From NCBI RefSeq assembly GCF_964340395.1, contig NC_135555.1, positions 27,368,725 through 27,432,724 of the forward strand: a stretch of DNA of 64,000 nt. Direction: 5' to 3'. Below are positions 23,572 to 33,987 of the stretch, piece after piece. A program made the translations under genes and the position numbers. The number at the start of each line of letters is the position of its first letter. The stretch's first letter is position 1. The notes under the pieces were generated by a model that was given only the letters and a program-made list of their open reading frames with translations, had not been told where the DNA came from and searched no databases. This DNA is from Glandiceps talaboti (taxonomy: Eukaryota; Hemichordata; Enteropneusta; Spengelidae).

Positions 23572-26508
23572 CCAGGTCATGCATAGCCTTCTTTCCAGGT
23601 CTTGCTAATCCAGTGCACTCTTTTCCAGGTCTTGTTGATCCATTGTCCAGTATTCCAGGTTTTGCTAAGCCATTACCCTGTGTTCCAGGTCTAACTAATC
23701 TAGTGCACTGTTTTCCAGGTCTAACTAATGCAGTACCATGTTTTCTAGGTCTTACTAATCCAGTACACTGTTTTCTAGGTCTTACTAATCCAGTACACTG
23801 TTTTCTAGGTCTTACTAATCCAGTACACTGTTTTCTAGGTCTTACTAATCCAGTACACTGTTTTCTAGGTCTTACTAATCCAGTACACTGTTTTCTAGGT
23901 CTAACTAATCCAGTACACTGTTTTCTAGGTCTTACTAATCCAGTACACTGTTTTCTAGGTCTAACTAGTCCAGGACACTGTTTTCCAGGTCTAACTAATC
24001 CAGTGCACTGTTTTCTAGGTCTAACTAATCCAGGACACTGTTTTCTAGGTCTAACTAATCCAGTACACTGTTTTCTAGGTCTTACTAATCCAGTACCATG
24101 TTTTCTAGGTCTAACTAATCCAGTACACTGTTTTCTAGGTCTTACTAATCCAGTACACTATTTTCTAGGTCTTACTAATCCAGTACACTGTTTTCTAGGT
24201 CATACTAATCCAGTACACTGTTTTCTAGGTCTAACTAATCCAGTACACTGTTTTCTAGGTCTTACTAATCCAGTACACTATTTTCTAGGTCTTACTAATC
24301 CAGTACACTGTTTTCCAGGTCTTGCTAATCCAGTACACTGTTTTCTAGGTCTTACTAATCCAGTACACTGTTTTTTAGGTCTTACTAATCCAGTTCACTG
24401 TTTTCTAGATCTTACTAATCCAGTACACTGTTTTCTAGGTCTTACTAATCCAGTACACTGTTTTCTAGGTCTTACTAATCCAGTACACTGTTTTCTAGGT
24501 CTTATTAATCCAGTACACTGTTTTCTAGGTCTAACTAATCCAGTACACTGTTTTCTAGGTCTTACTAATCCAGTTCACTGTTTTCTAGATCTTACTAATT
24601 CAGTACACTGTTTTCTAGGTCTAACTAATCCAGTGCACTGTTTTCTAGGTCTTACTAATTCAGTACACTGTTTTCTAGGTCTAACTAATCCAGTGCACTG
24701 TTTTCTAGGTCTTATTAATCCAGTACACTGTTTTCTAGGTCTTACTAATCCAGGACACTGTTTTCCAGGTCTAACTAATCCAGTACACTGTTTTCTAGGT
24801 CTTACTAATCCAGTACACTGTTTTCTAGGTCTTATTAATCCATTACACTGTTTTCTAGGTCTAACTAATGCAGTACACTGTTTTCCAGGTCTAACTAATC
24901 CAGTACACTGTTTTCTAGGTCTAACTAATCCAGTACACTGTTTTCTAGGTCTAACTAATCCATTACACTGTTTTCTAGGTCTAACTAATCCAGTACACTG
25001 TTTTCTAGGTCTTACTAATCCAGTACACTGTTTTCTAGGTCTAACTAATCCAGTACACTGTTTTCTAGGTCTTACTAATCCAGTGCACTGTTTTCTAGGT
25101 CTAACTAATCTAGTACACTGTTTTCTAGGTCTTACTAATCCAGTACACTGTTTTCTAGGTCTTACTAATCCAGTGCACTGTTTTCTAGGTCTTACTAATC
25201 CAGTACACTGTTTTCTAGGTCTAACTAATCCAGTACACTGTTTTCTAGGTCTAACTAATCTAGTACACTGTTTTCTAGGTCTTACTAATCCAGTGCACTG
25301 TTTTCTAGGTCTTACTAATCCAGTACACTGTTTTTTAGGTCTTACTAATCCAGTTCACTGTTTTCTAGGTCTTACTAATCCAGTTCACTGTTTTCTAGAT
25401 CTTACTAATCCAGGACACTGTTTTCTAGGTCTAACTAATCCAGTGCACTGTTTTCTAGGTCTTACTAATCCAGTACACTGTTTTCTAGGTCTTACTAATC
25501 CAGTACACTGTTTTCCAGGTCTAACTAATCCAGTGCACTGTTTTCTAGGTCTAACTAATCCATTACCCTGTGTTCCAGGTCTAACTAATCTAGTACACTG
25601 TTTTCTAGGTCTTACTAATCCAGTACACTGTTTTCTAGGTCTTACTAATCCAGTACACTGTTTTCTAGGTCTTACTAATCCAGTTCACTGTTTTCTAGAT
25701 CTTACTAATCCAGTACACTGTTTTCCAGGTCTAACTAATCCAGTGCACTGTTTTCTAGGTCTTACTAATCCAGTACACTGTTTTCTAGGTCTTACTAATC
25801 CAGTGCACTGTCTTCTAGGTCTAACTAATCCAGGACACTGTTTTCTAGGTCTAACTAATCCAGTGCACTGTTTTCTAGGTCTTACTAATCCAGTGCACTG
25901 TTTTCTAGGTCTTACTAATCCAGTACACTGTTTTCTAGGTCTAACTAATCCAGTACACTGTTTTCTAGGTCTAACTAATCCAGTACACTGTTTTCTAGGT
26001 CTTACTAATCCAGTACACTGTTTTCTAGGTCTTACTAATCCAGTACACTGTTTTCTAGGTCTTATTAATCCAGTACACTGTTTTCTAGGTCTAACTAATC
26101 CAGGACACTGTTTTCCAGGTCTAACTAATCCAGTGCACTGTTTTCTAGGTCTTACTAATCCAGTACACTGTTTTCTAGGTCTTACTAATCCAGTGCACTG
26201 TTTTCTAGGTCTAACTAATCCAGGACACTGTTTTCTAGGTCTTACTAATCCAGTACACTGTTTTCTAGGTCTAACTAATCCAGTACACTGTTTTCTAGGT
26301 CTTACTAATCCAGTACACTGTTTTCTAGGTCTTGCTAATCCAGTACACTGTTTTCTAGGTCTTACTAATCCAGTACACTGTTTTCTAGGTCTTACTAATC
26401 CAGTACACCGTTTTCTAGGTCATACTAATCCAGTACCATGTTTTCTAGGTCTAACTAATCCAGTACACTGTTTTCTAGGTCTTACTAAGCCAGTACCCTG
26501 TCTTTTAG
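23572..26508 (+). repeat. 30-bp tandem array of 3' splice-site units
   Basis: TAG or CAG followed by GT (or AT in four units) recurs at exactly 30-bp spacing from 23597-23598 to 26507-26508: 98 candidate acceptors, 97 intervals, no indel. A shorter unit precedes at 23574. Each unit holds a branch-point-like TACTAAT or CTAACTAAT, about 20 nt before the AG, then CACTGTTTTCTAG, then GTCTTACTAATCCAGT, which copies the first bases of CHD exon 3. The frame shared with the exon is open throughout and reads GLTNPVHCFL per unit. Edge units are the most diverged. Whether it acts as intron, exon or both cannot be read from DNA. Confidence 0.97.
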
Positions 26509-26674
26509 GTCTTGCTAATCCAGTGCCAAGGGGTAGAAAAGGAAAGAAAGCAAAGAAAGAAAACAAAGTGGTGCCAGCTTTAATGGAGTATGACTTCACT
26601 TCAAAGAATGCCAATCCAGAAGAATTACTACATGACCCAGGCTACAAAAACCATCTCAAGAGACACTGCAACAA
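26509..26674 (+). CDS. CHD7-like: CHD exon 3 of window: VPRGRKGKK segment
   Basis: With the G carried from exon 2, the last array acceptor (ctgtcttttag) gives GLANPVPRGRKGKKAKKENK, then a segment ending HDPGYKNHLKRHCN. HSGL..PVPRGRKGKK and LKRHCNK are hallmark CHD6-9 strings, so the start at 26509 is the conserved one. Using an earlier acceptor in the array would add in-frame decapeptides before LANP. The donor is CAA|gtaagt, leaving phase 2. The exon cannot be skipped without a frameshift. Both of its splice sites are repeated in the genome: the acceptor by the array, the donor by a transposon target duplication. Confidence 0.93.
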
Positions 26675-26680
26675 GTAAGT

Positions 26681-28129
26681 TAGACTGTCGACAGTCGCTC
26701 GCGCCTTTTTTTCCTATTTTTTATCTAAACTCCGGTCCGGCGCAACACTAATCGCAAACTGATTTTGAGGGCCGAATTGCGAAGGCCCAAGCGACTGTTG
26801 TCCCTTGCCGCGCCCTCATACGATAACAATAGGGACATTCAGTTTGTAGACTATTTGACATTTAGGTCATAGTTCACAAAGCTTGTCAATCAAAATGAAC
26901 ATGGCGTAGTCACCAAGCGAGTCAACACATCGAGACGCATTGGAAAAACTTTGATACTCGCCCTTGAAAGACTATCAGAGAAGAATTATAGATACCTATG
27001 TCTCTGGGAAAGATGTTTTCGTTAGTGTACTGACAGGAAGTGGCAAGTCCATACCCTATGAAGCCCGGGCTATGAAGTCGCTCTGATCGTTCTCGTGATA
27101 CAGCTAACAACGTCTACTACGGTCTAGTCTGCAACACCATTGTCCCAGTAGTATCCTCATTGATACAATGATAACTCTAATATAATCCCGTATATAAACG
27201 GCGAAGGCCCTTTTATTTGTGGTAATTTTGCTAAACAATAGGAAGTGGTAACAACCTAGTGATAGCTCCTGCTAAACTGCAGTTATGCATGTGTTCCGAC
27301 CATTGACATATTTACTACCTACCCTACTGTGACCAAGTCATTATGAATATATGACGTATGTAATTACTGCATTCGTCTTCAATAAAAATGGAAATCTGAG
27401 GTACATTTCTCGAAATTACTTTCGGTCAGACGTCAGAAAAATTACGCCTATTTTGCCGTTGATAACTTTACACAGCTGTCAATCAACATGTACTGGTCGG
27501 ATCGGAGCACGATCTCCGTGCCGTGGTAAATATGGAGGCACTTTTCTGTTTCTGTTTCAGGTAGAGAGTCTACCATTTGCACATTATCTACGCCTCACTA
27601 TCATACATTTTATACATGAATGTTATTACTATATAATATGCTAGCTGCAGTCGGGGGAAGGTAAAAAAAGGTGTCCAAAACATCTATTGCTTGACTGGAG
27701 TGTCGGTCGGAGTTGGTACAATAAGTCGACTTCCGTAGCACTCTCTCACTCCAGTACCACTGTAAGTGAAACAGCTAGCTGCTAAACAAGGCAATAGACT
27801 CGTGAGCATGACAATGTATCGGGCGGTTTCAAGCTTTAACAACAAAAGATAGGAAAGGATAGGAAAGTACTTGATTATGACCATCAAAATGCATTTACGA
27901 GGTCAAATTTGCGCTGCAGTTTACGTGTGTTGAATGTTGAGTGACCTTACATTGAACTATGCAAACCATACGATAGAGTACCGCCCCATTAAATGACGTC
28001 ACATCATGAATAAGTAATAGCAAGGGAGACGCAGCAAGGGACAGTTTACGATTAGACTAGTGTTGCGCCGGATCGGAGTTTAGATAAAACGTAGGGGGAA
28101 AAAAGGCGCGAGCGACTGTCGACAGTCTA
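26681..28129. mobile_element. Mutator-like TIR element that duplicated a 5' splice site
   Basis: Termini TAGACTGTCGACAGTCGC and its complement at the other end, with similarity continuing about 80 bp inward (CTCGCGCC, TCTAAACTCCG, CCGGCGCAACACTA). GACTGTCGACAGTC is itself a perfect palindrome. CAAGTAAGT is duplicated at 26672-26680 and 28130-28138 (the boundary is ambiguous, 9-11 bp). A 9-bp duplication with long TIRs fits Mutator-like elements. There is no intact transposase; a helicase remnant lies inside. Intron 3 would be about 430 bp without it. Confidence 0.85.
26950..27085 (+). pseudogene. SF2/RecQ-like helicase motif remnant
   Basis: In one frame: LKDYQRRIIDTYVSGKDVFV, followed by SVLTGSGKSIPYEA. 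This resembles the Q-motif/motif I region of RecQ-type helicases, with a Walker A TGSGKS. A stop lies just upstream and the frame is lost soon after. It may be a captured or ancestral element gene. It is not functional. Confidence 0.5.
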
Positions 28130-28138
28130 CAAGTAAGT

Positions 28139-28560
28139 TGACTCTGTAAATTACCAACATGTGTCATTTTATGCAAACATTTTATTTATCTGTTAGTGTT
28201 GAAATCTGGTTCATAATTGCAATGATGTTCAAATGATAATGTGATTCTGTCAAAATTGAAGCATTATAAATACAAGACTTGAATGTTTGAGATTGTTAAT
28301 ATGTTATAGTTGAGCAGTAGTATATTTGTATCATATAAAAGTAAACTTTCTCTATTATATGATATAAGTAATACCATGGCAACAATTGTCTTTATTCCTG
28401 ATATGATGGCATGTATATCTTTGAGATTTGAATGACATTGAAAACGTGATAATATTCTGATCAGGAACATACTTATAACTATATACACCTTACAACATTG
28501 ACGAAATGTTAACCACCTAGTGTGTTAATCATAACCATCTCTGATTTTTTGTATCTACAG
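28139..28560. other. Remainder of intron 3
   Basis: A/T-rich intron with no recognised feature up to the exon 4 acceptor (tttttgtatctacag). Confidence 0.5.
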
Positions 28561-28650
28561 AGTATTACTACGTGTGAGGATGTTATATTACTTAAAACAA
28601 GAAATCATTGGTGATCTTGCCAGTAAAATATCTCAAGGCGCTCATGCCAA
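28561..28650 (+). CDS. CHD7-like: CHD exon 4 of window
   Basis: Completes the codon split after CN (aa|a) and reads [20 protein letters not shown] followed by [25 protein letters not shown]+QE.IGD is strongly conserved in CHD6-9 and lies in the SLIDE-like helical part of the DNA-binding region. The donor is CCAA|gtaagt; the exon leaves in phase 2. Confidence 0.95.
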
Positions 28651-28786
28651 GTAAGTTTTCAGCTTTATGTGTTACTTCTAGTGATGGAAGTCCTATTTAC
28701 CTTGTTTGTACCTTGTAGTCTTCACTTCCAAAAGTAATATTGAAGAAAAGAAGTACACAAGCATTATTTTTGGTGCTCATGTAATT

Positions 28787-28902
28787 TTTAGCACAGCTGA
28801 ACTTAGGTTCAATAGTGTTAGAGCTATGGTAAAATGTGTGCGCATGTGCGCGTGCATGCATGTATGCATGTGTTTGTGTGTGCATGTGCATGCACATGAC
28901 TT
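28787..28902. repeat. Family-1 5' end with alternating purine-pyrimidine tract
   Basis: AGCACAGCTGAAC hairpin start of family 1, then at about 28836-28898 an almost unbroken alternating purine-pyrimidine run (gtgtgcgcatgtgcgcgtgc and on), which replaces the usual (TG)n. Confidence 0.6.
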
Positions 28903-29095
28903 AACTTTTAACCACCATTGGCCTCATTGGATTGTTCACCACCAGCCCCTCACTAACATAAGTTGAGAATGAGTGTGATGTAATCAAATTGATATAAAAA
29001 TACCTAGAGTTGCATATTTTTGACAAATAAGGGGTCATTTGAATGGAAAATGAATTTTGTACATCATACTTGCAAAATTGATGCCATGCATTTTT
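28903..29095 (-). mobile_element. TTAA element E4, truncated end
   Basis: TTAA then CCACCATTGGCCTC and 'cccctcactaacata', the right end of the E family. It is lost after about 190 bp. Part of its TIR is missing too. Confidence 0.55.
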
Positions 29096-29266
29096 GACCA
29101 AATCATGATTCTTGATATGAGAAAATGCTTTGGCTCAGCCAAGAAATGAAAGGTTATTGTTTTATTGATGTCATGAAATCATGAAATCTTTTATGAACTA
29201 TTTCACACCTTCATGTCAGTGGAATCAAGATTAACTTCAGTTTGAGGTTGCTTGGAAACACTGTTT

Positions 29267-29767
29267 TTAGCACAGCTGAATTAAATCATAGTCACTGTCT
29301 ATTATTCAAACCAATTCATTCATGCTACAGACATGATAAAGAGTCTTGTTCATCTGTCTGTCTGCCTGCCTATCTGTGGTTGACTTAATGAAAACTTAAA
29401 AGTCAAAAACCACTGGGAAGAATATTTTTATAGTTGTTAGGATGTGGATTTCAGTCTCTAGTTAGCACAATTGAACTATTGATGTTCAAGTGCTATGGGC
29501 ATAGTGCAGTGTTTGGGATGTCTGTGTCTATCTGCCCATCTGTGTGTGTGGATGACTTAAACTCTAAAACCGCTCAACTGATTACCTTGGTAATTAGTGG
29601 GACATTACTTCTGGAGATTAGTTGGGAAATTGTTCAAATGAAAAAGATCGCATCAGATATGTGCATTTTTAGTCAAAACTTAAAAATGACTGGGCGGAGC
29701 AGTCTGAAATGTGACATAATGATCCTTTCAGTGATATACAAATTAGGTGTAAAAATGCGTCTTTTTA
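29267..29767. repeat. Two family-1 5' fragments
   Basis: 5' starts near 29267 (AGCACAGCTGAATT) and 29466 (AGCACAATTGAACT), each followed by 'gtctgtctgcc'-type or TG-rich tracts and the 'aaaaaccgct' body. The second continues after the family-2 insertion at about 31366-31850. Confidence 0.6.
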
Positions 29768-31365
29768 GTCCCCGCCGGACAATGGATTGGGTTCCGTGCG
29801 TCCGTGCGTCCGTCCGTCCGTCCGCAGGCGTTTCTTGGAGATGCCTGGACCGATTTTTTTCAAACTTGGTACAGGGGCAACATACAATGGCATACATATG
29901 CACGTCAATTTGTTTCATGATACGAGCCAATATGGCCGCCTAGCAGCCATTTTGTTTGTGAATTTTCCATGTCCCAAGCCTTAACTCAGACATGCTTGAC
30001 CAGATCTCTTTCAAAGTTGGTATTAGGACAGTGTTCTATGACATACATGTGCATATCCATTTTCATCGTGATACGATCCCCCATACCCGACCCATCCTTT
30101 ATTAGTCCCCGCGGACGAAGTCCGGAACGGGGACTTATGGATTGGGTTCCGTCTGTCCATCCGTGCGTCCGTGCGTCCGTGTGTCCGTCCGTCCGTCCGT
30201 CCGTCCGTCCGCAGCCGTTTCTTGGAGATGCCTGTACCGATTTTTCGCTATGGCATACATATGCACGTCAATTTGTTTTATGATACGATCCAATATGGCC
30301 GCCTAGCAGCCATTTTGTTTGTGAATTTTCCCTGTCTAAAGCCATAACTCAGACATGCTCACACAGATCTCATTCAGAGTTGGTATTAGGACAGTGTTCT
30401 ATGGCATATATGTGCATATTCATTGTTGTCATGATACGATCCAATATGGCCGCCTGGCAGCCATTTTGTTTGTGAATTTTCATGTCCAAAGCCATAACTT
30501 AGACATGCTTGAACAGATCTCATTCAAAGTTGGTATTAGGACAGTGTTCTATGACATACATGTGCATATCCATTTTAATTGTGATACGATCCAATATGGC
30601 TGCCTGGCAGCCATTTTGTTTGCAAATTTTCCATGTCCAAAGCCATAACTCAGACATGCTTGAACAGATCTCATTCAAAGTTGGTATTAGGACAGTGTTC
30701 TATGACATACATGTGCATATCCATTTTCATTGTGATACGATCCAATATGGCTGCCTGGCAGCCATTTTGTTTGCAAATTTTCCATGTCCAAAGCCATAAC
30801 TCAGACATGCTTGAACAGATCTCATTCGAAGTTGGTATTAGGACAGTGTTCTATGACATACATGTGCATATCCATTTTCGTCATGATACGATCCAATATG
30901 GCTGCCTGGCAGCCATTTTGTTTGTGAATTTTCCATGTCCAAAGCCATAACTCAGACATGCTTGAACAGATCTCATTCAGAGTTGGTATTAGGACAGTGT
31001 TCTATGACATACATTTGCATATCCATTTTCATATTGATATGATCCCCCATACCCGACCAATCCTTTATTGTTGTAGGCATGTTCCATGTCCGACAAGCAG
31101 ACACAACATATCTAAGTCTGTTTGATTTAGGTTCACAAGTGTTGTTGCGTGATCAGAGTAGTGCTAATTCCTTAAAACCCAATCATAGCGGGGACTATGT
31201 CATTCTCAATGGCTTGTTGTTGTAGGTATGTTCCATGTCCAACAAGCAGACACAACATAGCTAAGTCTGTTTGATTTAGGTTCACAAGTGATCAGAGTAG
31301 TGATAATTCCTTAAAACCCAATCATAGCGGGGACTATGTCATTCTCAATGACTTGTTTTGTCAAA
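29768..31365. mobile_element. Helentron-like family 2 with 151-bp tandem units
   Basis: Begins at a T run with AGTCCCCGCCGGAC and a (GTCC)n tract. A second 5' start at 30105 folds as AGTCCCCG-CGGAC-GAA-GTCCG-GAA-CGGGGACT. Then follow units of 151 bp (starts near 30511, 30662, 30813, 30964: 'gaacagatctcattcaaag'). It ends with GCGGGGACTATG, a GTCATT-CTC-AATGAC hairpin and TTGTTTT. It sits between the two halves of a family-1 copy (tctttttAG...ttttgtcaaaa), proving insertion next to T. Repetitive open frames of about 100 codons are not genes. Confidence 0.7.
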
Positions 31366-31850
31366 ATTCTGTAATTTCAAAACTGCAGAGCAGATTGGGC
31401 TGAAATATCCTGGGGATGCATCTGGGCAAGTGTAGATGATGGTAATTTAAGGAAAGATTTAATTCCTGAATATTTCAGGAGGTTTCCGAATATGTAAAAA
31501 NNNNNNNNNNNNNNNNNNNNNNNNNNNNNNNNNNNNNNNNNNNNNNNNNNNNNNNNNNNNNNNNNNNNNNNNNNNNNNNNNNNNNNNNNNNNNNNNNNNN
31601 TGAAATTTGGGTAAAAAACATTCTTCAGGTTGTTATTACTAAGAACGGTTCAGGTCCCATCAGTAATATGCAAATTAGGGCTAAAATGTGTCTTTTTGGT
31701 CAAAAATCTATAATTCCAAAACCACTGAGCAGATTAGGTTGATATTTAATGGGAATGCAAAGAAATATTAAGCATACAATGATTCATAAGTGATATGCAA
31801 ATTAGGTGTAAAAATGTTCATTTATGGAAAAAAATGCTCAACCACTGATA
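31366..31850. repeat. Family-1 body, continuation
   Basis: Continues the interrupted family-1 copy ('gcagagcagattgggctg', 'gatatgcaaattaggtg'). Confidence 0.55.
31501..31600. other. Assembly gap, 100 N
   Basis: One hundred Ns, the usual placeholder length, in intron 4. True length unknown. Confidence 1.
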
Positions 31851-31916
31851 ATCCAGAAATGTCGAATTTCCCCATGTATTAATGGTAACTGTTATGTATT
31901 TTTTTTATTTGTATAG

Positions 31917-32017
31917 CTCATTACTACTACCTGTTCCTTGCCCTGAAGGAGATCCACCAATTGGATGGTGGGATGATGAAGCAGACAGGTCACTCATGGT
32001 TGGTGTCTTTAAACATG
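31917..32017 (+). CDS. CHD7-like: CHD exon 5 of window
   Basis: Acceptor atttgtatag, donor CATG|gtaagg. Joined to exon 4 it reads NSLLLPVPCPEGDPPIGWWD, then DEADRSLMVGVFKHG with the Gly split by the intron. WWD.+AD+SL++GVFKHGYE+Y is a signature of CHD6-9 in the SLIDE-like region. Phase 2 in, phase 1 out. Confidence 0.95.
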
Positions 32018-32371
32018 GTAAGGAAAAGAATATGACAACCCACACCACGTGTGAGTGCAAATGTTGTATGCTCTGAGTATTTGCACAAGTGCTCATAGTT
32101 TTCTCTGTGAGAGGAAGCGAGTGAAATTGCAACAGGATTGCATATACCCCCCCCCCCCCCCCCAGCAGTCAGATAGTTAGCCTGCAGTCAGCACAGTAGG
32201 GAGTCAAAGCAAACAAAGATAAGCAGCCATTTGGTTTTCATTTGCATACAAGTCAGTGTTTTTTTCTAACTGTAATAACATCTCACAGTGAATTTACAGA
32301 AATGTAATTTTTTCTCGAGATTGTCAAGGACATTCAGAGGTTTCCATTGATGTATTTTGATATTACTTTAA
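32018..32371. other. Intron 5 start with a poly-C run
   Basis: A (C)14 run at about 32150-32163; nothing else is recognised. Confidence 0.5.
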
Positions 32372-33987
32372 CCCTTTCACCACCAATGGCCTCATGGGAT
32401 TGTGTGTTGTCCACCAGCCCCCTCACTAACATAATTTGAGAGTGAGTGTGGTGTAATCAAACTGATATAAAAATACTTGGAGTTGCTTATTTTTAAAAAA
32501 TAAGGTATCATTTGAATGGAAAATAAATTTTCTACATCATAGTACCAAATACATACATTCAAATATCACACACATAACCGAAATATGGATTAATGTAATA
32601 AAATATTAATAAAACAAACATAGGTTGTTTATTTATTGGCATATCACAAATAAACAAAATATTTATATTATAAACAAAATTCAAAATACCAACATTTATG
32701 TTCCTACAAAACTTCTGTATACTGGTTAAATGGTCAAAATCGGTGAAAATTTGTCAGAAAATGTTATTTTTAGTCGTAATAAATTTGAACGAAAATAATT
32801 AACGGCTCACTAATCCGATTACGACGCAATAGTCAGCCCCACACCGGCAATCAAAGGGACAAAAATATCTGAAGTCGTCGCCCCAATACCTTCTGAAAAA
32901 TCAGTTTGTGTAACTATATATCATTATTTGACAGAACAACAAAAAATTATCACCAAATTTATCCTCAAAATCAGTAAAAAATGCTCCCAAATTGGTAGTA
33001 TACGAGTCCGAATCGGGATGCCAACATGACGCTTTTTGTCGACATGCTTACCCACAAAAGCAAATCTGCAGTCGGGACTTTGAAGTTACGTTGCGATAAT
33101 CTGATCCTTCCATATACTGTATTGAGTTCACGCAGCCATCTCCTTGTACAAAACATCGTATTCATAGTCAAAATTGAATGGATATTTCTACGAACAGCAC
33201 ATTTATTTACATTGCAAACGATGTTAGGGGAGACAGATTTTGCTTTGGCGATGTTGAAATTTGAATTTTACATTGAAAAACTCGCGTAAAAAATCCGATC
33301 GGAAAATCACCCATATCACGATTAAGTTTCCCTCCACTGACCTCTACACACTGAGCTAACACAAATACAAGTCATTATTGAGCCGTAACAAAAAGAAATA
33401 AAACCAAAATAATCCACAATATAGCCCAAAATTACCCCAGAACGTTAGCATGGGCGTCGGCACGGTCACAAGATTGTGTAAATTTGAACGACATTCAAAA
33501 ATTCAACCATAAACTGCCGTAGGCAGCTCACACGGCCTTAGCGGGAATTTGATGCTTACATACAAGTACAATGTGTTCCCATAGCTAAATACTTGTATTC
33601 AACGATGTATTTCAAGTCAAATTCTGTCGAAATATCCAAAGATAGTGACATAATTATATCGTAGGCCATGTTATGAGAGCCGTTAATTACTTCCGCCATG
33701 TTGAAATTCGATTTCGTGGGCGAAAAACGCACAAAAAATTACGATCGCTCGTCATTTGGATCGTATTCCAGATACCGTTCACTGTCATGCTTTCAAAATG
33801 GCTGTGTAGATAAACAAAGCTAATACGCATGTGTGGAACTAGTTATGGCAGCAATTTTTGCAGCAATAGCTGCCGTTAAACGGCATAACGGCGAGGTAGG
33901 TGAATGACCTTTGGCGTTCCCGCAATAGCGGGAATTGGTGGGCGCCCTAGAGCGTTCCCGCAATAGCGGGAATTGGTGGTGAAAGGG
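32372..33987 (-). mobile_element. TTAA element E5, full length 1616 bp
   Basis: TTAA at 32368-32371 and 33988-33991, ends CCCTTTCACCACC and GGTGGTGAAAGGG. The palindrome pair near the right end is TTCCCGC-AATA-GCGGGAA, twice and identical, separated by GGTGGGCGCCCTAGAGCG. Same length as E6. No coding frame. It lies in CHD intron 5. Confidence 0.9.

Noticed and set aside
23572-26508. CRISPR-like regular repeats
   Set aside because: Units are head to tail without spacers, in a eukaryotic intron/exon context, and contain the splice acceptor and exon start.
23572-26508. Recursive-splicing ratchet points (AG|GT in each unit)
   Set aside because: AG is followed by GT, but the would-be donor GTCTTA or GTCTAA lacks the usual A/G at +3 and G at +5, so regenerated donors would be very weak.
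23613-26678. A free-standing 1021-residue gene
   Set aside because: It begins at a non-ATG codon inside the repeats and its 3' part is plainly CHD exon 3; it is an exon with an attached array and not an independent gene.
29787-30950. Overlapping roughly 100-codon frames with SKLVLGQCSMTYMC-type repeats
   Set aside because: They are translations of 151-bp family-2 tandem units, which drift in frame and recur at 45.4 kb without conservation of any start.
31501-31600. Biological gap or deletion
   Set aside because: Exactly 100 Ns, an assembly placeholder.
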